In this document: piece after piece, positions 28,505-39,412 of the stretch | Layout: every line of letters begins with the position of its first letter | Numbering within the stretch: the stretch's first letter is position 1 | Program-made: the position numbers and the translations under genes | Notes under the pieces: generated by a model | Databases searched by the model: none | What the model saw: the letters and a program-made list of their open reading frames with translations, nothing else | What the model was told of the DNA's origin: nothing | Assembly: GCA_021401465.1 (NCBI GenBank) | Contig: JADDMT010000023.1 | Span: forward strand, 186,001 to 250,000 | Length of the DNA: 64,000 bases | Source: Teratosphaeria epicoccoides | Lineage: Eukaryota; Ascomycota; Dothideomycetes; Mycosphaerellales; Teratosphaeriaceae | Direction of reading: 5' to 3'

Positions 28505-31500
28505 CTAAAGATACCCCAGCCCCGCACCGCCACTCACCACTTCCAGATCCCCCCATAAACCCCACCCATCCATCCCTGCCCTAATCAGCGCATCCCCCCT
28601 CCTCAACAACCCCAGCTCCCCAATCCTCCTCAGAAGATCGCCGTCAAGAACCCCTCTCGCGCCTTCACCATCCCCGATAGCCCGGTATGCCCTAGGATTT
28701 AACCCTGCCGCATGCTCGAGAGTATTGGTGAGATAAGTCTGAAGACCCCCAAGACGACGGTATGCGGATTCCTCGAGCGGGGTGAGGAGGCCCAGGGCGC
28801 CGGAGGCGAAGGGGAGGAGGATGTGGTGGAGTGAGGGAGCCGGGGAGTTTGAATCGTCGGGGAAGTCGGGTATACCGGCACGGTGTTGAGTCTCCGCTGA
28901 CTTGAGCGAGGAAGGAAGGAGCGCCATGCTCGTCGGGAAATGTCCGAGGTGAAATTCGCCTCGTCTCAGGAGTCGCAGACCATTGAGACTGTTGGGATGT
29001 TCCGGATCGTACTGCAGCACATGCAAGTCCCCCTCCCCATCCACCACACACAAATACAACCCCCCATCGAACGGCAGAAACTCCGCCGCCACGACCTCCA
29101 TCCTCGCCCGGCTCTTCCCCATGACCAGCAGCCGATACGGCTCCTCCGTCCACCCGCCAAACCACACCCCTTTCCACGCATCCCCGAGCAACCACATGCC
29201 CGTGTCGCCCAGAGATTTAAGCACGCTGCCGTAGCATTGCGCGTCGAGGAATGCGACGGGCAGGCAGGAGCCGTCTTCTTTGAGGCCGCGGACCATGACT
29301 TTCATGCCTTGACAGGTGCCGATGAGGCCGTATTTCATGCCTTCGACGGCTGTGACGGCGCCTTTGGTTTCCTCGCGGCTGATCAGTTTCATGGCGATGC
29401 CTGATTCGGGTTTGTCAGGGTCGGGGACGACGTCGATGATGTCGAAGACCGTGACGGAGCCGCGGGCGGGCATGTCTTCGCCGCGTAGAGTGGCGGTGCC
29501 GAGCACGATCATTAGTTTTTGTTGGCGGGTTTGCTCGCTGATTTCGACTTGGAGGACTTTCATGGCGGTGACGAGGTCGAGGGGTTCGAGAGGCAGGGAT
29601 TGGATCAGTGTGCGGGAGGTGGCGGAGAGGAGGTGGAGAGTGAAGTGTGGGACTTGGGGGCGAAGGGCGGTGGTTTCGTCTGATGCGCGCACTTTCTCGT
29701 CGATCTCTGCAGGCCATTCGAAGTCGACATCGCGGCAAGTTGTGATTATGTAGACTCCTCGTCCTTCGTGGAAGGCTACATGTCTTACTTCTTCGCCCAG
29801 TGACAGCGTGTTGACTTGCCAGCCTGTGTCGAATGAGCTGTCGGGTGGTATTGAGTAAGCTTTCAACTGTCCTTGCTTGTCGACGAGCGCAATAGCGTCG
29901 GCCGTGGATGCAACGCCTCTCAAGGATACCAAAGTTTGGACATCGCCCACTGCAATACCCAGAGTTTTGGGCAGGCTTGCAGCTTCTTTGATTATAAGAC
30001 TGGGTGACGAGCCTGGTAAATAGACGACAGATCGCCCAGCAACATGGGTGGCCACCATTCGTGCTGGCTTCATCTCCGTGGGCTCACCGTCCTCAGCATG
30101 AGGGGCAGCCTCCAGTTGAGGGTCGTACTTCGGGATGTAGGTGTGCGGCACCTTTCTCCATTTGAGATTGTCAAAACCAACATCGGTACTACTGCTCCTG
30201 GCCGCCCCGAAATGAAAGGGCTCATAGATGTTCAGACTCTCATCAGCCGCCCGAAGGACCAGATACGGCTTCTTCACTTCTTCAGTCCCCAGGTCGGAGA
30301 TCAGAAGCTCGGTGAGAGTGGCTCTCGCCCCGCGCCTTAGCTGTGTATCCCGCGCCAACACAGGCGGTAGCAGCGGTAGCGCCGGAGCAACATATACCTG
30401 TTCAAGGTTCGGCAGGCCAAAGACATGCAACGCTCCATCGGCACCCAAGGCAAACACCGCCGGCTCGCCTCCTGTCAAAGTACCAGAGTACAGGCACGCA
30501 GAGATCCACCTTTTCTGCTTTACTGACGGGGAATCGGGGATCTCGACCTCCTCAGCGTCTCCACTCTTGTCGACTTTGTGGACCTGTATCGTGCTGTCGT
30601 CCCTAAGCACCAGCAAGTACGGGTCACAAAAGTCCGTCGTGAGGATTGAGAGTTCGGAATCAGAGTCTTCGTCGAGCATGGGGATGATTTGTGACAGACC
30701 AAGGTCCGAGTCGTAGAGTCGGATCTCGCTGCGCCGGCACTGCGCGATTCTGCTGCCGGTGGCCAGAGTGCCGACGTATAGAGTCTCGCCTTCACCCTCC
30801 CATTCGGTGTCAATCTTCTCCAATATTGAATTTGCGTCAGAGGATGATTCACGAGCTGATTTGACGGAACTTTGCACAGCATATGCTTTCGTCTCTGACC
30901 CGTCGTAGGCGAACAGGTACTGCTGTGTCTCCGCGCCCTCCGCGTCCTCGCCCTTGACGGCCTTCTTGACCTGCACACCCCACGCATCCTTGACGCCAGT
31001 CGGCCGCCAAGGCTCACTGGCTACTTGTGGTCTGACCTCACGACTCATAAACGCCAGTTTACTAGATTTGCCTCTCCCAATGCTCGCCAGCGTCTCCAGT
31101 CGATCTGGTCCAGCGTGCGGGGACGTGCCGAAGCAGAGATTGTTGATCGGCGCCAAAGATTGCAGTTCATCTTCGACGCCAAACGTGTAGCAGGCGGCGG
31201 CTTCATCTGCGCTCACAGCGGCTGCGGGTGACTTTGCGCGCTTTACTGCATCGGCTGACGGAGCGTAGAGATCATCTTCGTCCATGTCCTCGGCATCCTC
31301 ATCACCAGCAGAGGTCGCGTCGTGACCTAGCATTTGGGCATGAGAGCGTTTGCGACTGAGCGCCGATTTGTCGTTCGACCAACCCAGCAGCACCGAGTTG
31401 CCATGTTCGCTCCCGATAAACACTTTCTGACCCTTTACACTAGTGATGCAGGACGGTGCGCTCTTATTCGCCATCCCACCGGACTCAGCGGCGACGGGCG

Positions 31501-32611
31501 TGACTGTCAGGCCGCCCACATTCCTGCCCGTCAACTTGAACGTGATGATGGCCAGACTCCCGTCGCCGAGGACCAACAGGGCATTGCCATGGTCCAACAT
31601 GGCGACCTCACAATGCTCCAGCTTCAATTGCAGTGCACTCTGATCGGTCATGGGAAAAGCACTGGCCTGCTTCGCGAATTCATTGAGAGCGACGGCGTAC
31701 GGCTTGCCTGCCTGATCGACATGCACCAACTCGTTCGTCCCCAGCAGCAGGACGCCAGCTACCGGGTCGGGCAGCGGGACTACTTTCCACAAGTCTGATG
31801 GAAGCTTGGTGATGGAGACTAACGGGGTGACGCTCTTGTCCTCCAGACCCAACGCCAAGACGGTGTAATTGACACCATCCTTCCGATCGGCCAACAAAGC
31901 ACTCGACGGTTGCTGGGCGCCGGAGAGGATACCCAGAGTCGGCTCACGGTACTTATGCAAGAAGGCCATATGTATCGGCTGGGTCAACTCCGGATCCAGC
32001 GCGGTGAGAGGAAGCACGAAGGAGGGCTTATACGGCGTCTCTTTCCCCGCGGCCTCCCCGTTCTCCATCATGCCTGCCCTTCTCAGCGTCAGATCGGCAT
32101 CGCCCTCGCCATCCTCTGCCAGATCGTCTCCGGCGTGGCGGAACGGCAAGATGGCCAGACTCCTCGCTCCGAACTTCAAGGCGGCACATCGCGAGTCCGG
32201 GTCGAGGGTCAGGTAGCTGTCGCACTCGCGCAGGGTCGGGCCGAAGGGCGGTGGGAGGATGCGGTCGGCTTCGTAGTAGTGGATGGAGACGGTGGTGATG
32301 CGGTGGTCCTCGGGGCTCCACTCGATCAGAGAAAGCTTGGCATCTTTGAAGGCGAGCAGGAGCGGTGAGCCGCGGGATGTGGAGGAGGGCAGGAGCGAGA
32401 GGGGCTGGAGGGCGGTGAGGGTGCCTGAAAGCGGGTATTCGCCGAGCAGCGACAGTCTCGAGCGATTGGATGTGACGGGGTCGTGGACTTCAAACAGCTG
32501 CAGCAGCGAAGTCTTGGCGACGATCAGGTCGTTGGTGGCGGGTCCGCGGAAGGAGAGAGAGGCGGTGTGGGTGACGGCGGTGGGGGCGATCAAGTCGGTG
32601 TAGCACTGCAT
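28505..32611 (-). CDS. CFT1: Cleavage and polyadenylation factor subunit CFT1 (CPSF-A/CPSF160)
   Basis: Large scaffold of the pre-mRNA 3'-end processing complex in the nucleus, organising poly(A)-signal recognition. Single-exon ORF of 1368 aa, within the family range (yeast 1357). It starts MQCYTDLIAPTAVTHTASLSF, the characteristic N-terminus of fungal Cft1, with three WD40-type propeller regions implied by repeated short beta motifs. The CPSF-A C-terminal region includes GMKVMVRGLKEDGSCLPVAF and FLDAQCYGSVLKSLGD, followed by EFLPFDGGLYLCVVDGEGDL and DPEHPNSLNGLRLLRRGEFH. Acidic low-complexity near residue 430. Shares a 286-bp divergent promoter with the LMBR1-type gene. Confidence 0.94.
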   Translation of the reverse strand: MQCYTDLIAPTAVTHTASLSFRGPATNDLIVAKTSLLQLFEVHDPVTSNRSRLSLLGEYPLSGTLTALQPLSLLPSSTSRGSPLLLAFKDAKLSLIEWSPEDHRITTVSIHYYEADRILPPPFGPTLRECDSYLTLDPDSRCAALKFGARSLAILPFRHAGDDLAEDGEGDADLTLRRAGMMENGEAAGKETPYKPSFVLPLTALDPELTQPIHMAFLHKYREPTLGILSGAQQPSSALLADRKDGVNYTVLALGLEDKSVTPLVSITKLPSDLWKVVPLPDPVAGVLLLGTNELVHVDQAGKPYAVALNEFAKQASAFPMTDQSALQLKLEHCEVAMLDHGNALLVLGDGSLAIITFKLTGRNVGGLTVTPVAAESGGMANKSAPSCITSVKGQKVFIGSEHGNSVLLGWSNDKSALSRKRSHAQMLGHDATSAGDEDAEDMDEDDLYAPSADAVKRAKSPAAAVSADEAAACYTFGVEDELQSLAPINNLCFGTSPHAGPDRLETLASIGRGKSSKLAFMSREVRPQVASEPWRPTGVKDAWGVQVKKAVKGEDAEGAETQQYLFAYDGSETKAYAVQSSVKSARESSSDANSILEKIDTEWEGEGETLYVGTLATGSRIAQCRRSEIRLYDSDLGLSQIIPMLDEDSDSELSILTTDFCDPYLLVLRDDSTIQVHKVDKSGDAEEVEIPDSPSVKQKRWISACLYSGTLTGGEPAVFALGADGALHVFGLPNLEQVYVAPALPLLPPVLARDTQLRRGARATLTELLISDLGTEEVKKPYLVLRAADESLNIYEPFHFGAARSSSTDVGFDNLKWRKVPHTYIPKYDPQLEAAPHAEDGEPTEMKPARMVATHVAGRSVVYLPGSSPSLIIKEAASLPKTLGIAVGDVQTLVSLRGVASTADAIALVDKQGQLKAYSIPPDSSFDTGWQVNTLSLGEEVRHVAFHEGRGVYIITTCRDVDFEWPAEIDEKVRASDETTALRPQVPHFTLHLLSATSRTLIQSLPLEPLDLVTAMKVLQVEISEQTRQQKLMIVLGTATLRGEDMPARGSVTVFDIIDVVPDPDKPESGIAMKLISREETKGAVTAVEGMKYGLIGTCQGMKVMVRGLKEDGSCLPVAFLDAQCYGSVLKSLGDTGMWLLGDAWKGVWFGGWTEEPYRLLVMGKSRARMEVVAAEFLPFDGGLYLCVVDGEGDLHVLQYDPEHPNSLNGLRLLRRGEFHLGHFPTSMALLPSSLKSAETQHRAGIPDFPDDSNSPAPSLHHILLPFASGALGLLTPLEESAYRRLGGLQTYLTNTLEHAAGLNPRAYRAIGDGEGARGVLDGDLLRRIGELGLLRRGDALIRAGMDGWGLWGDLEVVSGGAGLGYL

Positions 32612-32897
32612 AGTTGCGCCTTCCTCCTCTTCATCTCCTGCGTCCTGCGTCCTGCTCCTGCTCCTGCTCCGGCTCCGGCTCTTTCTCTTTCTCCTTCCTG
32701 TTACTCAACTACTATGAAACACGGGACGCGACAGCCTCAAGGCTACAGTCCGACGCTAGTCCTTGTTAGGCCAGCGCGCCTCCAGTCACGTCATGATGGA
32801 GCTCGATGAGAGTTTGGCAGGAGCTACCCAGAGTCCAAGTCAGATATATACACCTATGTATACGGTGTCACGGTAGAAGAGAGGAAACAAGAAGATC
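32612..32897. promoter_or_regulatory. Divergent promoter CFT1/LMBR1-type gene
   Basis: A 286-bp region between start codons, with a (CTCCTG)-rich and CTTTCT pyrimidine tract at about 32645-32700. That tract is a common feature of fungal core promoters and 5' UTRs. No specific factor site assigned. Confidence 0.45.
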
Positions 32898-34787
32898 ATG
32901 GCCCTCATTGAGACCTCCCTCATCTGGGCCGCGTACGCCGTCTGCCTCGGCATCCTCGTCCTCATCGCCGCCGCCTTCGTCTTCCTCTACCAATCCCCCG
33001 CCGAGCGCACCCCCTCCGTCACCGCCGTCTGTTTCCTCACCACCCTCGCCCTCCTCGCCACCGTCCTCCTCCAACCCGTCGACATCGCCCTCACCTCCTC
33101 CACCGTCGACCGCCACCTCGGCCGCAAAAAGGACTGGGCCACCCCGGACGCGACCGATCATGTCCAATACCAGTTGACCTGCGTGTATTACGCCTTGTAC
33201 AGCCTGGATGCCGTCTTGTTGCTGCTGGTCATTCCCTTTACCTATTTCTTTTACGAGGAGTATGATGAGGTCGCGGTGGCCGACGGCGCTCAAACGGTGG
33301 CGGGGAGGATCTGGGGCGCGTTCAAGTACACCATTGCCTTTGTGCTGCTGTGTGTGATACTGTTCTTGGTCGGCTTCTTCGTGCCCGTTGCCAAGAGGGC
33401 GAGGGATGAGCATCGGGAGTTGGAGTATTTCAAGGATCTGTTGACGGAGAACCGTAACGAGTCTCACCCTATCAACTCTCTCTTGGCATGGTAGCAGTGT
33501 AAGCTGACGGACATGGTTGCAGACGGCGAGCGAGCCTTGACATTCAGCATCGGAATCCTCATCACCATCGGAACCATCCTCTACTGCCTCTACACCGCCC
33601 CGGGATTGGCCTTACTCCCTCTCACCTTGATCAAGTCAGCCCCCAGCATCTCCGCTCCACAATTAGCCGCCAGCACATCCTCCGCCCTCGCGCAGAACCG
33701 CGAACGCCAGCGCCAACTCGACCTCCGCAACCAGGGCCGCGAAGGCGGTCTCTCCTCCAAAGACCAGCGCGAGCTCGAGTCCCTCGTCCGCGAAGAACGC
33801 ACTCTCATCCGCCGCCAACGCCTCGCGTCCGAAAGTCAAGGCGAAGGTCACGTCTTCCTCAAATTCTGGCACAAACTCGGTGCCATATTCCGCCCCCTCA
33901 AACTCATCTTCGGCCTCCTCCTCCTGATCATCAGCCTCGTCATCGTCGTCAGCATGCTCATCACCGCCATCGACAAGATCAAAAACTCCGTCTGCCGCGC
34001 CTCCTGCGGCTACCTCCTCGGCTTCACCCAGATCTTCAACCCCATCAACTGGCTGCTCACTCGAACCGCCAAAATCTTCCCTATCGACTACGTCGTCTTC
34101 CTCCTCCTCACCCTCCTCTTCTTCTGCTCCTCCGTGGTCGGGATCGCCACAATTGGCATTCGCTTCCTCTGGGTCATCCTCTTCAAGATCCGAAGCGGCA
34201 AGACGAGCCCAAACGCCATGCTCTTGGGCACCGCACTCCTCACCCTCATCGTCTTCGCACTCAATTACTCCCTCGCAATGATCGCAGCACCCCACTACGC
34301 GACCTTTGGCCCTCAAACCTTCTGCGATCGACCACTCAAGACGCCCGACTCCCAACCCGACTGCTCCAATCACCGCGCCGCAGTCAAAGCCTGCTCCGAG
34401 CGCCCGGACACCGAAACAGGCCGTCTCGCCGCCCGGGCCGTGTGCACACCCAGCGTTGTCTCCACCTTCCTCAACCGCATCACCGTCAACTTCCCCTTTC
34501 TTGGCGTCATAGACTTCTGGGCGCAATTCGCCTTCCTGGGAATCTTTGTGATTGTATTCCTGGTCATGCTCTTCCGCGTCCCGAAACTGGACGAGGAGGA
34601 AATGGACGAGGACCTGCGAGAGGAGGAGGAGGAGGGCTTGTTGGCGAGTACCGGGAGGAGGTTTGGGGCCACGTGGCAGGATATAACGGGCCAGGCGAAA
34701 GGGGTGAAGAGGTCGGATTATGGGACTACGGGGAACGGGAGGGAGGATGTCGGCGGAAGCACAGAAGGCGGTATGGCGAGGGAGTAG
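32898..34787 (+). CDS. LMBR1-domain protein, lysosomal/vacuolar cobalamin transporter-like
   Basis: Multipass membrane protein similar to LMBD1, which works with a vacuolar/lysosomal ABC exporter in vitamin B12 release in animals; the role in fungi is unsettled. Exons 32898-33453 and 33523-34787 give 606 aa. The 69-bp intron joins KDLLTEN to HGERALTFSIG in frame. Nine or so hydrophobic segments are visible, including LIWAAYAVCLGILVLIAAAF at the N-terminus, then LTCVYYALYSLDAVLLLLVI, FVLLCVILFLVGFF, TFSIGILITIGTILY and LIFGLLLLIISLVIVVSML. A basic helical loop sits near residues 245-290 and the acidic C-terminal tail has EEMDEDLREEEEEG. Strong C-ending codon bias suggests good expression. Confidence 0.85.
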
Positions 34788-35259
34788 GCCGTGAACCTGA
34801 AATTTTGATTCCGAAGTTTAGACTGGCATTGTTGTCTCATAAGAAAGGATACCCTGCATGATGTGTTTTTGGCTTTTGCTTTCTAATGATCAGGACGGCA
34901 GGGAAAAGAGGGAATTCTGAGGAGAGGAGTGATGGACGGTGACGCAAAGAACGAGTAATGTGGTGTGTACATAGAACGGCTTGGTAGCTATAGAATAATA
35001 ACGACAGGCACATACGGGTCTTTGGACAGCATCGGCTCTCTTTCACGTGCCATCACGTGCCAAATTCCTCTGCAGACCGGGGCCGGCTCCCTCTCACACC
35101 CAAGCATGCGCGGAAAACCGCCAAAGAAGCACAACCTACCTCCACTCGTGGACCCCACCAAGCGCGCAGTCCCTACTACTTTCACACACACAGAAGATCG
35201 AACGGCCCAGACCCTCTTGCCTCGCAAGCGCGACCGAAAGAGCTTTCGGAGATTGTGGT

Positions 35260-35328
<69 letters not shown>

Positions 35329-36954
35329 GTGGTAGTGTTGGCGACGGCGTTTACATACACATTCTCTCTCTCTCTCTCTCCCCCTCTCCCGACCGGCTAG
35401 CCGAAGCCGTCGACCTAAAGAAAAGATGATTTCGACTCGATGGTGGTCAGGACTCAGACCATGCGTGACAGAGGTCCGAGCGCGCCTCAGCCTCTTTCCG
35501 TGATCAAAAGCTTGCGATGGGCGTCGTTCAGACCGATGCGCCGTCCGTTTCGTTCGCTGGAGGTACAATAGTCTTGTCGGATGTGCGCGCCGGCAGGCGG
35601 TGAAGGGTGTTCGGTGCGCGCTGCCCGCTCGGGGTTCTGGCTGGTGCTGGTGCTGGCTGACGCCGTGCGGTTGGGTCGGGGGCTGCTGGCCATCCCGCAT
35701 CGAGAGTCGGTATGGACTGGTGTGGTGGGCAGGAGTACTAGGGGTCGTGTGCCCAATGCTCTCGCGATAAGTTCGCCATGGAGATGGACCTGTCAATCTC
35801 TCTGCAGGCAAGGATGCCTGGTGAGCAAGCGCCGGCCATCGAGTCGGATTTTTCTTTTTCTTTTGCGATCTTGTAGGTGGCGTACGCTGTCATGGAGACC
35901 TCGATGCCAGATTTGGGTGTCAAGAGACCTTCTCGCTGAGTCAAATTCCTCACCCAAAGGCTTAATCGAGCAATTCACAGTCCAGGCCGGGCATGTGAAT
36001 TGCTGGGGCTGGTAGAGATTCAGTACGTGAACCAGGCGCAGAATCCGTCAATGGTCAGATCAGTCAGCATGATCACAGGGAGCGAGAATTTTCTGCCGAA
36101 TGAATCGCAGCATGCTTGGTTCCCTGCGCTTGCGATGGCTGGAACCGGAACCATCTCCCTTTGCCAAAGGCGTATAGTCTGTCAAGGTGGGCGTCTGGAT
36201 GTCCAGGAGCGATCTCCTTAAGCAATGCTACCGACAGAAGCCTTAGAGTGCCAGGCCTCATATTGTGGTCTCTGCAGTCTCTTTCACATCGTATGGTCCT
36301 AGATGATATCCTAGATTGTTACGCAAGCTGCATTTCCCGCAACGACACGTGAGAGCCTGCTGTATGTGGATTAGTTGGACGCCTGTTCGTGCATACCTGG
36401 AACAAGGTGAATGTGGGGCGCGGTCGAAGGGTTACAGGGAAGCTGAGGTGCTAGACACAAAGCCAAGGCAAGCGCAAGTCTAAGCTGGTCCGAGCCGTTG
36501 TCTGTAGAGTCCAGCAACCTACTTTTGTAACATGACATAACGAAACATGCGCAATACCACCATCGGGAAACCCGGCTCTCTATAAGTTGCATTTCCCGTT
36601 CACAGGGCAGCTCGATCGCGAGCACTAAGGAGATGCGCAGCCAGATACCACTGTGGATCCGCGAGCCGTCTGATACAAGCACGCGGAAGGAATGTGACTT
36701 GTATTTCGACGTAAGCTGGGACAGAAAGTCACGGTTGTTGTGTCGTGGGTAGTGGCGCTTTCGCGTGTTTCGTAGGCTATCTGCCCGGCGTTCAAATGCT
36801 CAAGCTGGGCTGCATCACCCTGTTCGTCGTCTGCCACATTTCTGGATGCATGCCCGCAGGTACAGACCACACTGACGATGTCCATCCTCCCCAGAAATGC
36901 CAAGGCTCATGCCCCGTTTCCTCTATTCTTCCTCGCGATGCTCGCAGAACACGC
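34788..36954. other. 2.2-kb intergenic region with microsatellites
   Basis: Contains the TG and TC tracts at 35.3 kb. ORFs covering them (such as the 209-aa frame at 35182-35811 minus, with a His-Thr run) are translations of the microsatellite and not genes. The rest has no supportable gene. Confidence 0.45.
35265..35380. repeat. (TG)n and (TC)n microsatellites
   Basis: An essentially perfect TG tract covers 35265-35324 (about 30 units), preceded by a few interrupted units. After 38 bp a TC tract covers 35363-35380 (nine units). Intergenic, so a likely polymorphic marker; long alternating TG can adopt Z-DNA. Confidence 0.97.
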
Positions 36955-37626
36955 TTATGCGACGAGGGTGCTGGCAGTGGCGGACTCGTACCTCCAGGTC
37001 GGTGGGAGGGCGCCGACGGTCTTGTAGTAGCGGGACAGGCGGTGGATGCGGGACTCGATGAGAATCAGGCGGAACTTGCTGTCCTTGTCCTTGCGGTTGC
37101 GCTCAAGGTGCTTGCGGACGGCGACAGCCTGAATACGAATGTCATTAGTGGGCTGGCTTGCGATGATCAGGGGGACGGCATAGTGACTCACCTTCTTGAT
37201 AAGCATGTACAGGTCCTCTGGAATCTCCGGAGCGAGGCCTATAGCAGCAGAATCACTCTGTCAGTCACGGTGAACCGAAATAGAGGCATAGGAATACGAT
37301 CTCCATCCATATACGGATGTATTTCTTGTCTCCATCTCTTAATCGCTTTGTATCTTTTCTCCCTCTCACACCGGGTACAGAATCACCCTACCATTGCCCT
37401 TCAAGATCCTCAGAATCTTGTTACCAGTCACCACCTTAACCTGCGCAACACCGTGGCTGTCTCTCAGCACGACACCAATCTGCGAGGGGGTGGCGCCCTT
37501 CTTGGCGAGCTTGCAGATCTGGTCGACGACCTGCTCCGGCGTAGTCTTGAGCCAGGCGGGAGGAGTGCGCGAGTATGGGATGGCGGAGTCAGAGATACCC
37601 TTGCCCTTGCTGTGAAGACGGCCCAT
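36955..37626 (-). CDS. RPS13: 40S ribosomal protein S13 (uS15)
   Basis: Universal small-subunit protein uS15, binding 18S rRNA and the subunit interface. Exons 37392-37626, 37192-37238 and 36955-37128 give 151 aa, exactly the eukaryotic length. It starts MGRLHSKGKGISDSAIPYSR. Junctions yield RILKGNGLAPEIPEDLYMLI and KKAVAVRKHLERNRKDKDSK, and the protein ends RYYKTVGALPPTWRYES plus a short tail. Intron 1 is long for this genome (153 bp), as is usual for first introns of fungal ribosomal protein genes; intron 2 is 63 bp. Highly conserved, so confidence is near certain. Confidence 0.97.
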
Positions 37627-39412
37627 GGTGACTGTGGATTAGACGAGCGAGGTGGACGGTGGGTGGTGGTGTTGTTATCGTCGTCGGTTGGCAGAAAAAT
37701 CGCGAACTGCGTTGATCTCGCTGATGTTGGCGATTGAAAGTTCGCGGTGGATTTGTGAAGTGCATCGCACGGACGACTTGGCATTGCGGGATTATCCGCC
37801 AGCTAGTGCGCCTGCAGAAAAGTTGTCTCGGCTTCGCGCCTTCGCGTCTTCATCATCCGATGCATCAGCAGCATTGAGTATCTATGTTCGCGAGCACGGG
37901 ACTCGGCCAGGCCGGCCGCCGAATGACTACGACAGGCTCAGCATTTCGACTCGACGTAGTGACTGCTGGACCAAAGCAAGAGAAGGTGAGCCCTCACAAA
38001 TTTCTGTTGAAAACACACACCCACATGATGATAAATCCATCAATTACATTATTTCTGGTACCTCTTATGTCAGCAGTCTCGTACTGCGATGATCTCAATG
38101 GACTTCTGATCCCATACACATTCTGTCAACTCAATTACTTGATTCAACCACGAGGCTGAAGCTGACTCACGACGGAGCAGGCTCGCAACGGCATTCAGGT
38201 GAATGTCTTTTTCAACGGCATGCTTAATATGAGTGCTGACCTCCCCGAGCTCTCACGAGGAACTGAATTTTGATTCCGAGCTGCACTCCTATGGCGCATT
38301 GACCTGCTGACACCAATGTGTCAGAAGAGTATTCTAATTTTGCCATCTATCTTAGTAGCATACTACATCTTCATCCTTAAGTTTGTCCCTTAATCCTATT
38401 CCATATAAGCCGCAGTACAAACTTTTACCGCTCCTGCTCCCGCGTACAATCGCGCCGCCGCGATTGACGACCGCGATTGTGGCAACCGAAAAGGCCCTCA
38501 ACCACCGCGAAATTCAAGATCAGCACAAGCTGAACATGTGGAACGAAACTGTGACACTCGATCAGTCAATCCGGGACGCCACTCACAGCTTGAATTGATC
38601 TACGTCTTTGCCTATAGTTCCTTCTCAGTGTCTTGGAGGAGCGTCGATCAAAATGTGACAACACTCGGCCGTCCAATCCGTGCGGCCTCATAGAGGACTA
38701 TTCCTAAGCCAACGATTTTCCGGATTTCATATAAGGCATCGTCTTCGTAAAGATTTTGTTGAGGTCGGGCTAGCAGTGTTCCAGGACAAACTGCACAACA
38801 TCTTCAGCATCGTCAGAGGCCTGGCGAGCTGCCTAGTGAAACAGCTGTCCGCAGACCGAGGTGCTTAGAGGGCAATGCGCAAAGAGCTGAAGAATAGTGT
38901 ACAGCACACGATGGAGCGGAGGGAGAGGAAGAGAGAATGCACGGAAAGCCTCGGGCCTCTCTGCAGGCATGTCCGTCATCTCTTGTGCAAGTTGCATCAA
39001 GATTGTCAGACTTCCCCCAGTACCACAGGCTTGCATCGTGTCGGTAGGTAGGTATTATTATAGGCATGTACGATGTGCCTCGGCATGTGGGTCGGTCCCG
39101 GTCGGCTCAACACTTTAGCCACCACCACATGCACATGTAAGATGCAACATGAACACCTTCACAACTCGCATATTTGTGTAATATCAAATCCGCATCTGGA
39201 TCATTCCCGTGTGATAAGTGCGTGACGTGAAGCGAATCCCGATCACTTCCAACATCTAAAATTAGGTCGAACCTGGACTAAACACGGCATCGTCATGTGT
39301 TGAATGAAAAGGGAAGGCACGGCAACAGTCTGAGTCGCGAGAGACGGAAGGGGCGATAGAACGATACTGCATCGCGTCAGGAAAGTCGAAGTCTTCACGT
39401 GCAGCAGCGAAG
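37627..39412. other. 1.8-kb divergent intergenic region RPS13/PEX13
   Basis: Promoters of RPS13 (minus) and PEX13 (plus). Slightly AT-richer near 38.0-38.6 kb. Only short ORFs without features. Confidence 0.4.

Noticed and set aside
32868..33467. 199-aa minus-strand ORF
   Set aside because: Antisense to the LMBR1-type gene; Gly/Asp/Glu-rich composition is the mirror of its codon-biased hydrophobic segments.
33663..34526. 287-aa minus-strand ORF
   Set aside because: Antisense shadow of exon 2 of the LMBR1-type gene.
35182..35811. 209-aa minus-strand ORF with a His-Thr run
   Set aside because: Its core is the translated TG microsatellite.
36745..37737. 330-aa plus-strand ORF
   Set aside because: Runs antisense through all RPS13 exons and introns; the minus-strand gene is certain.
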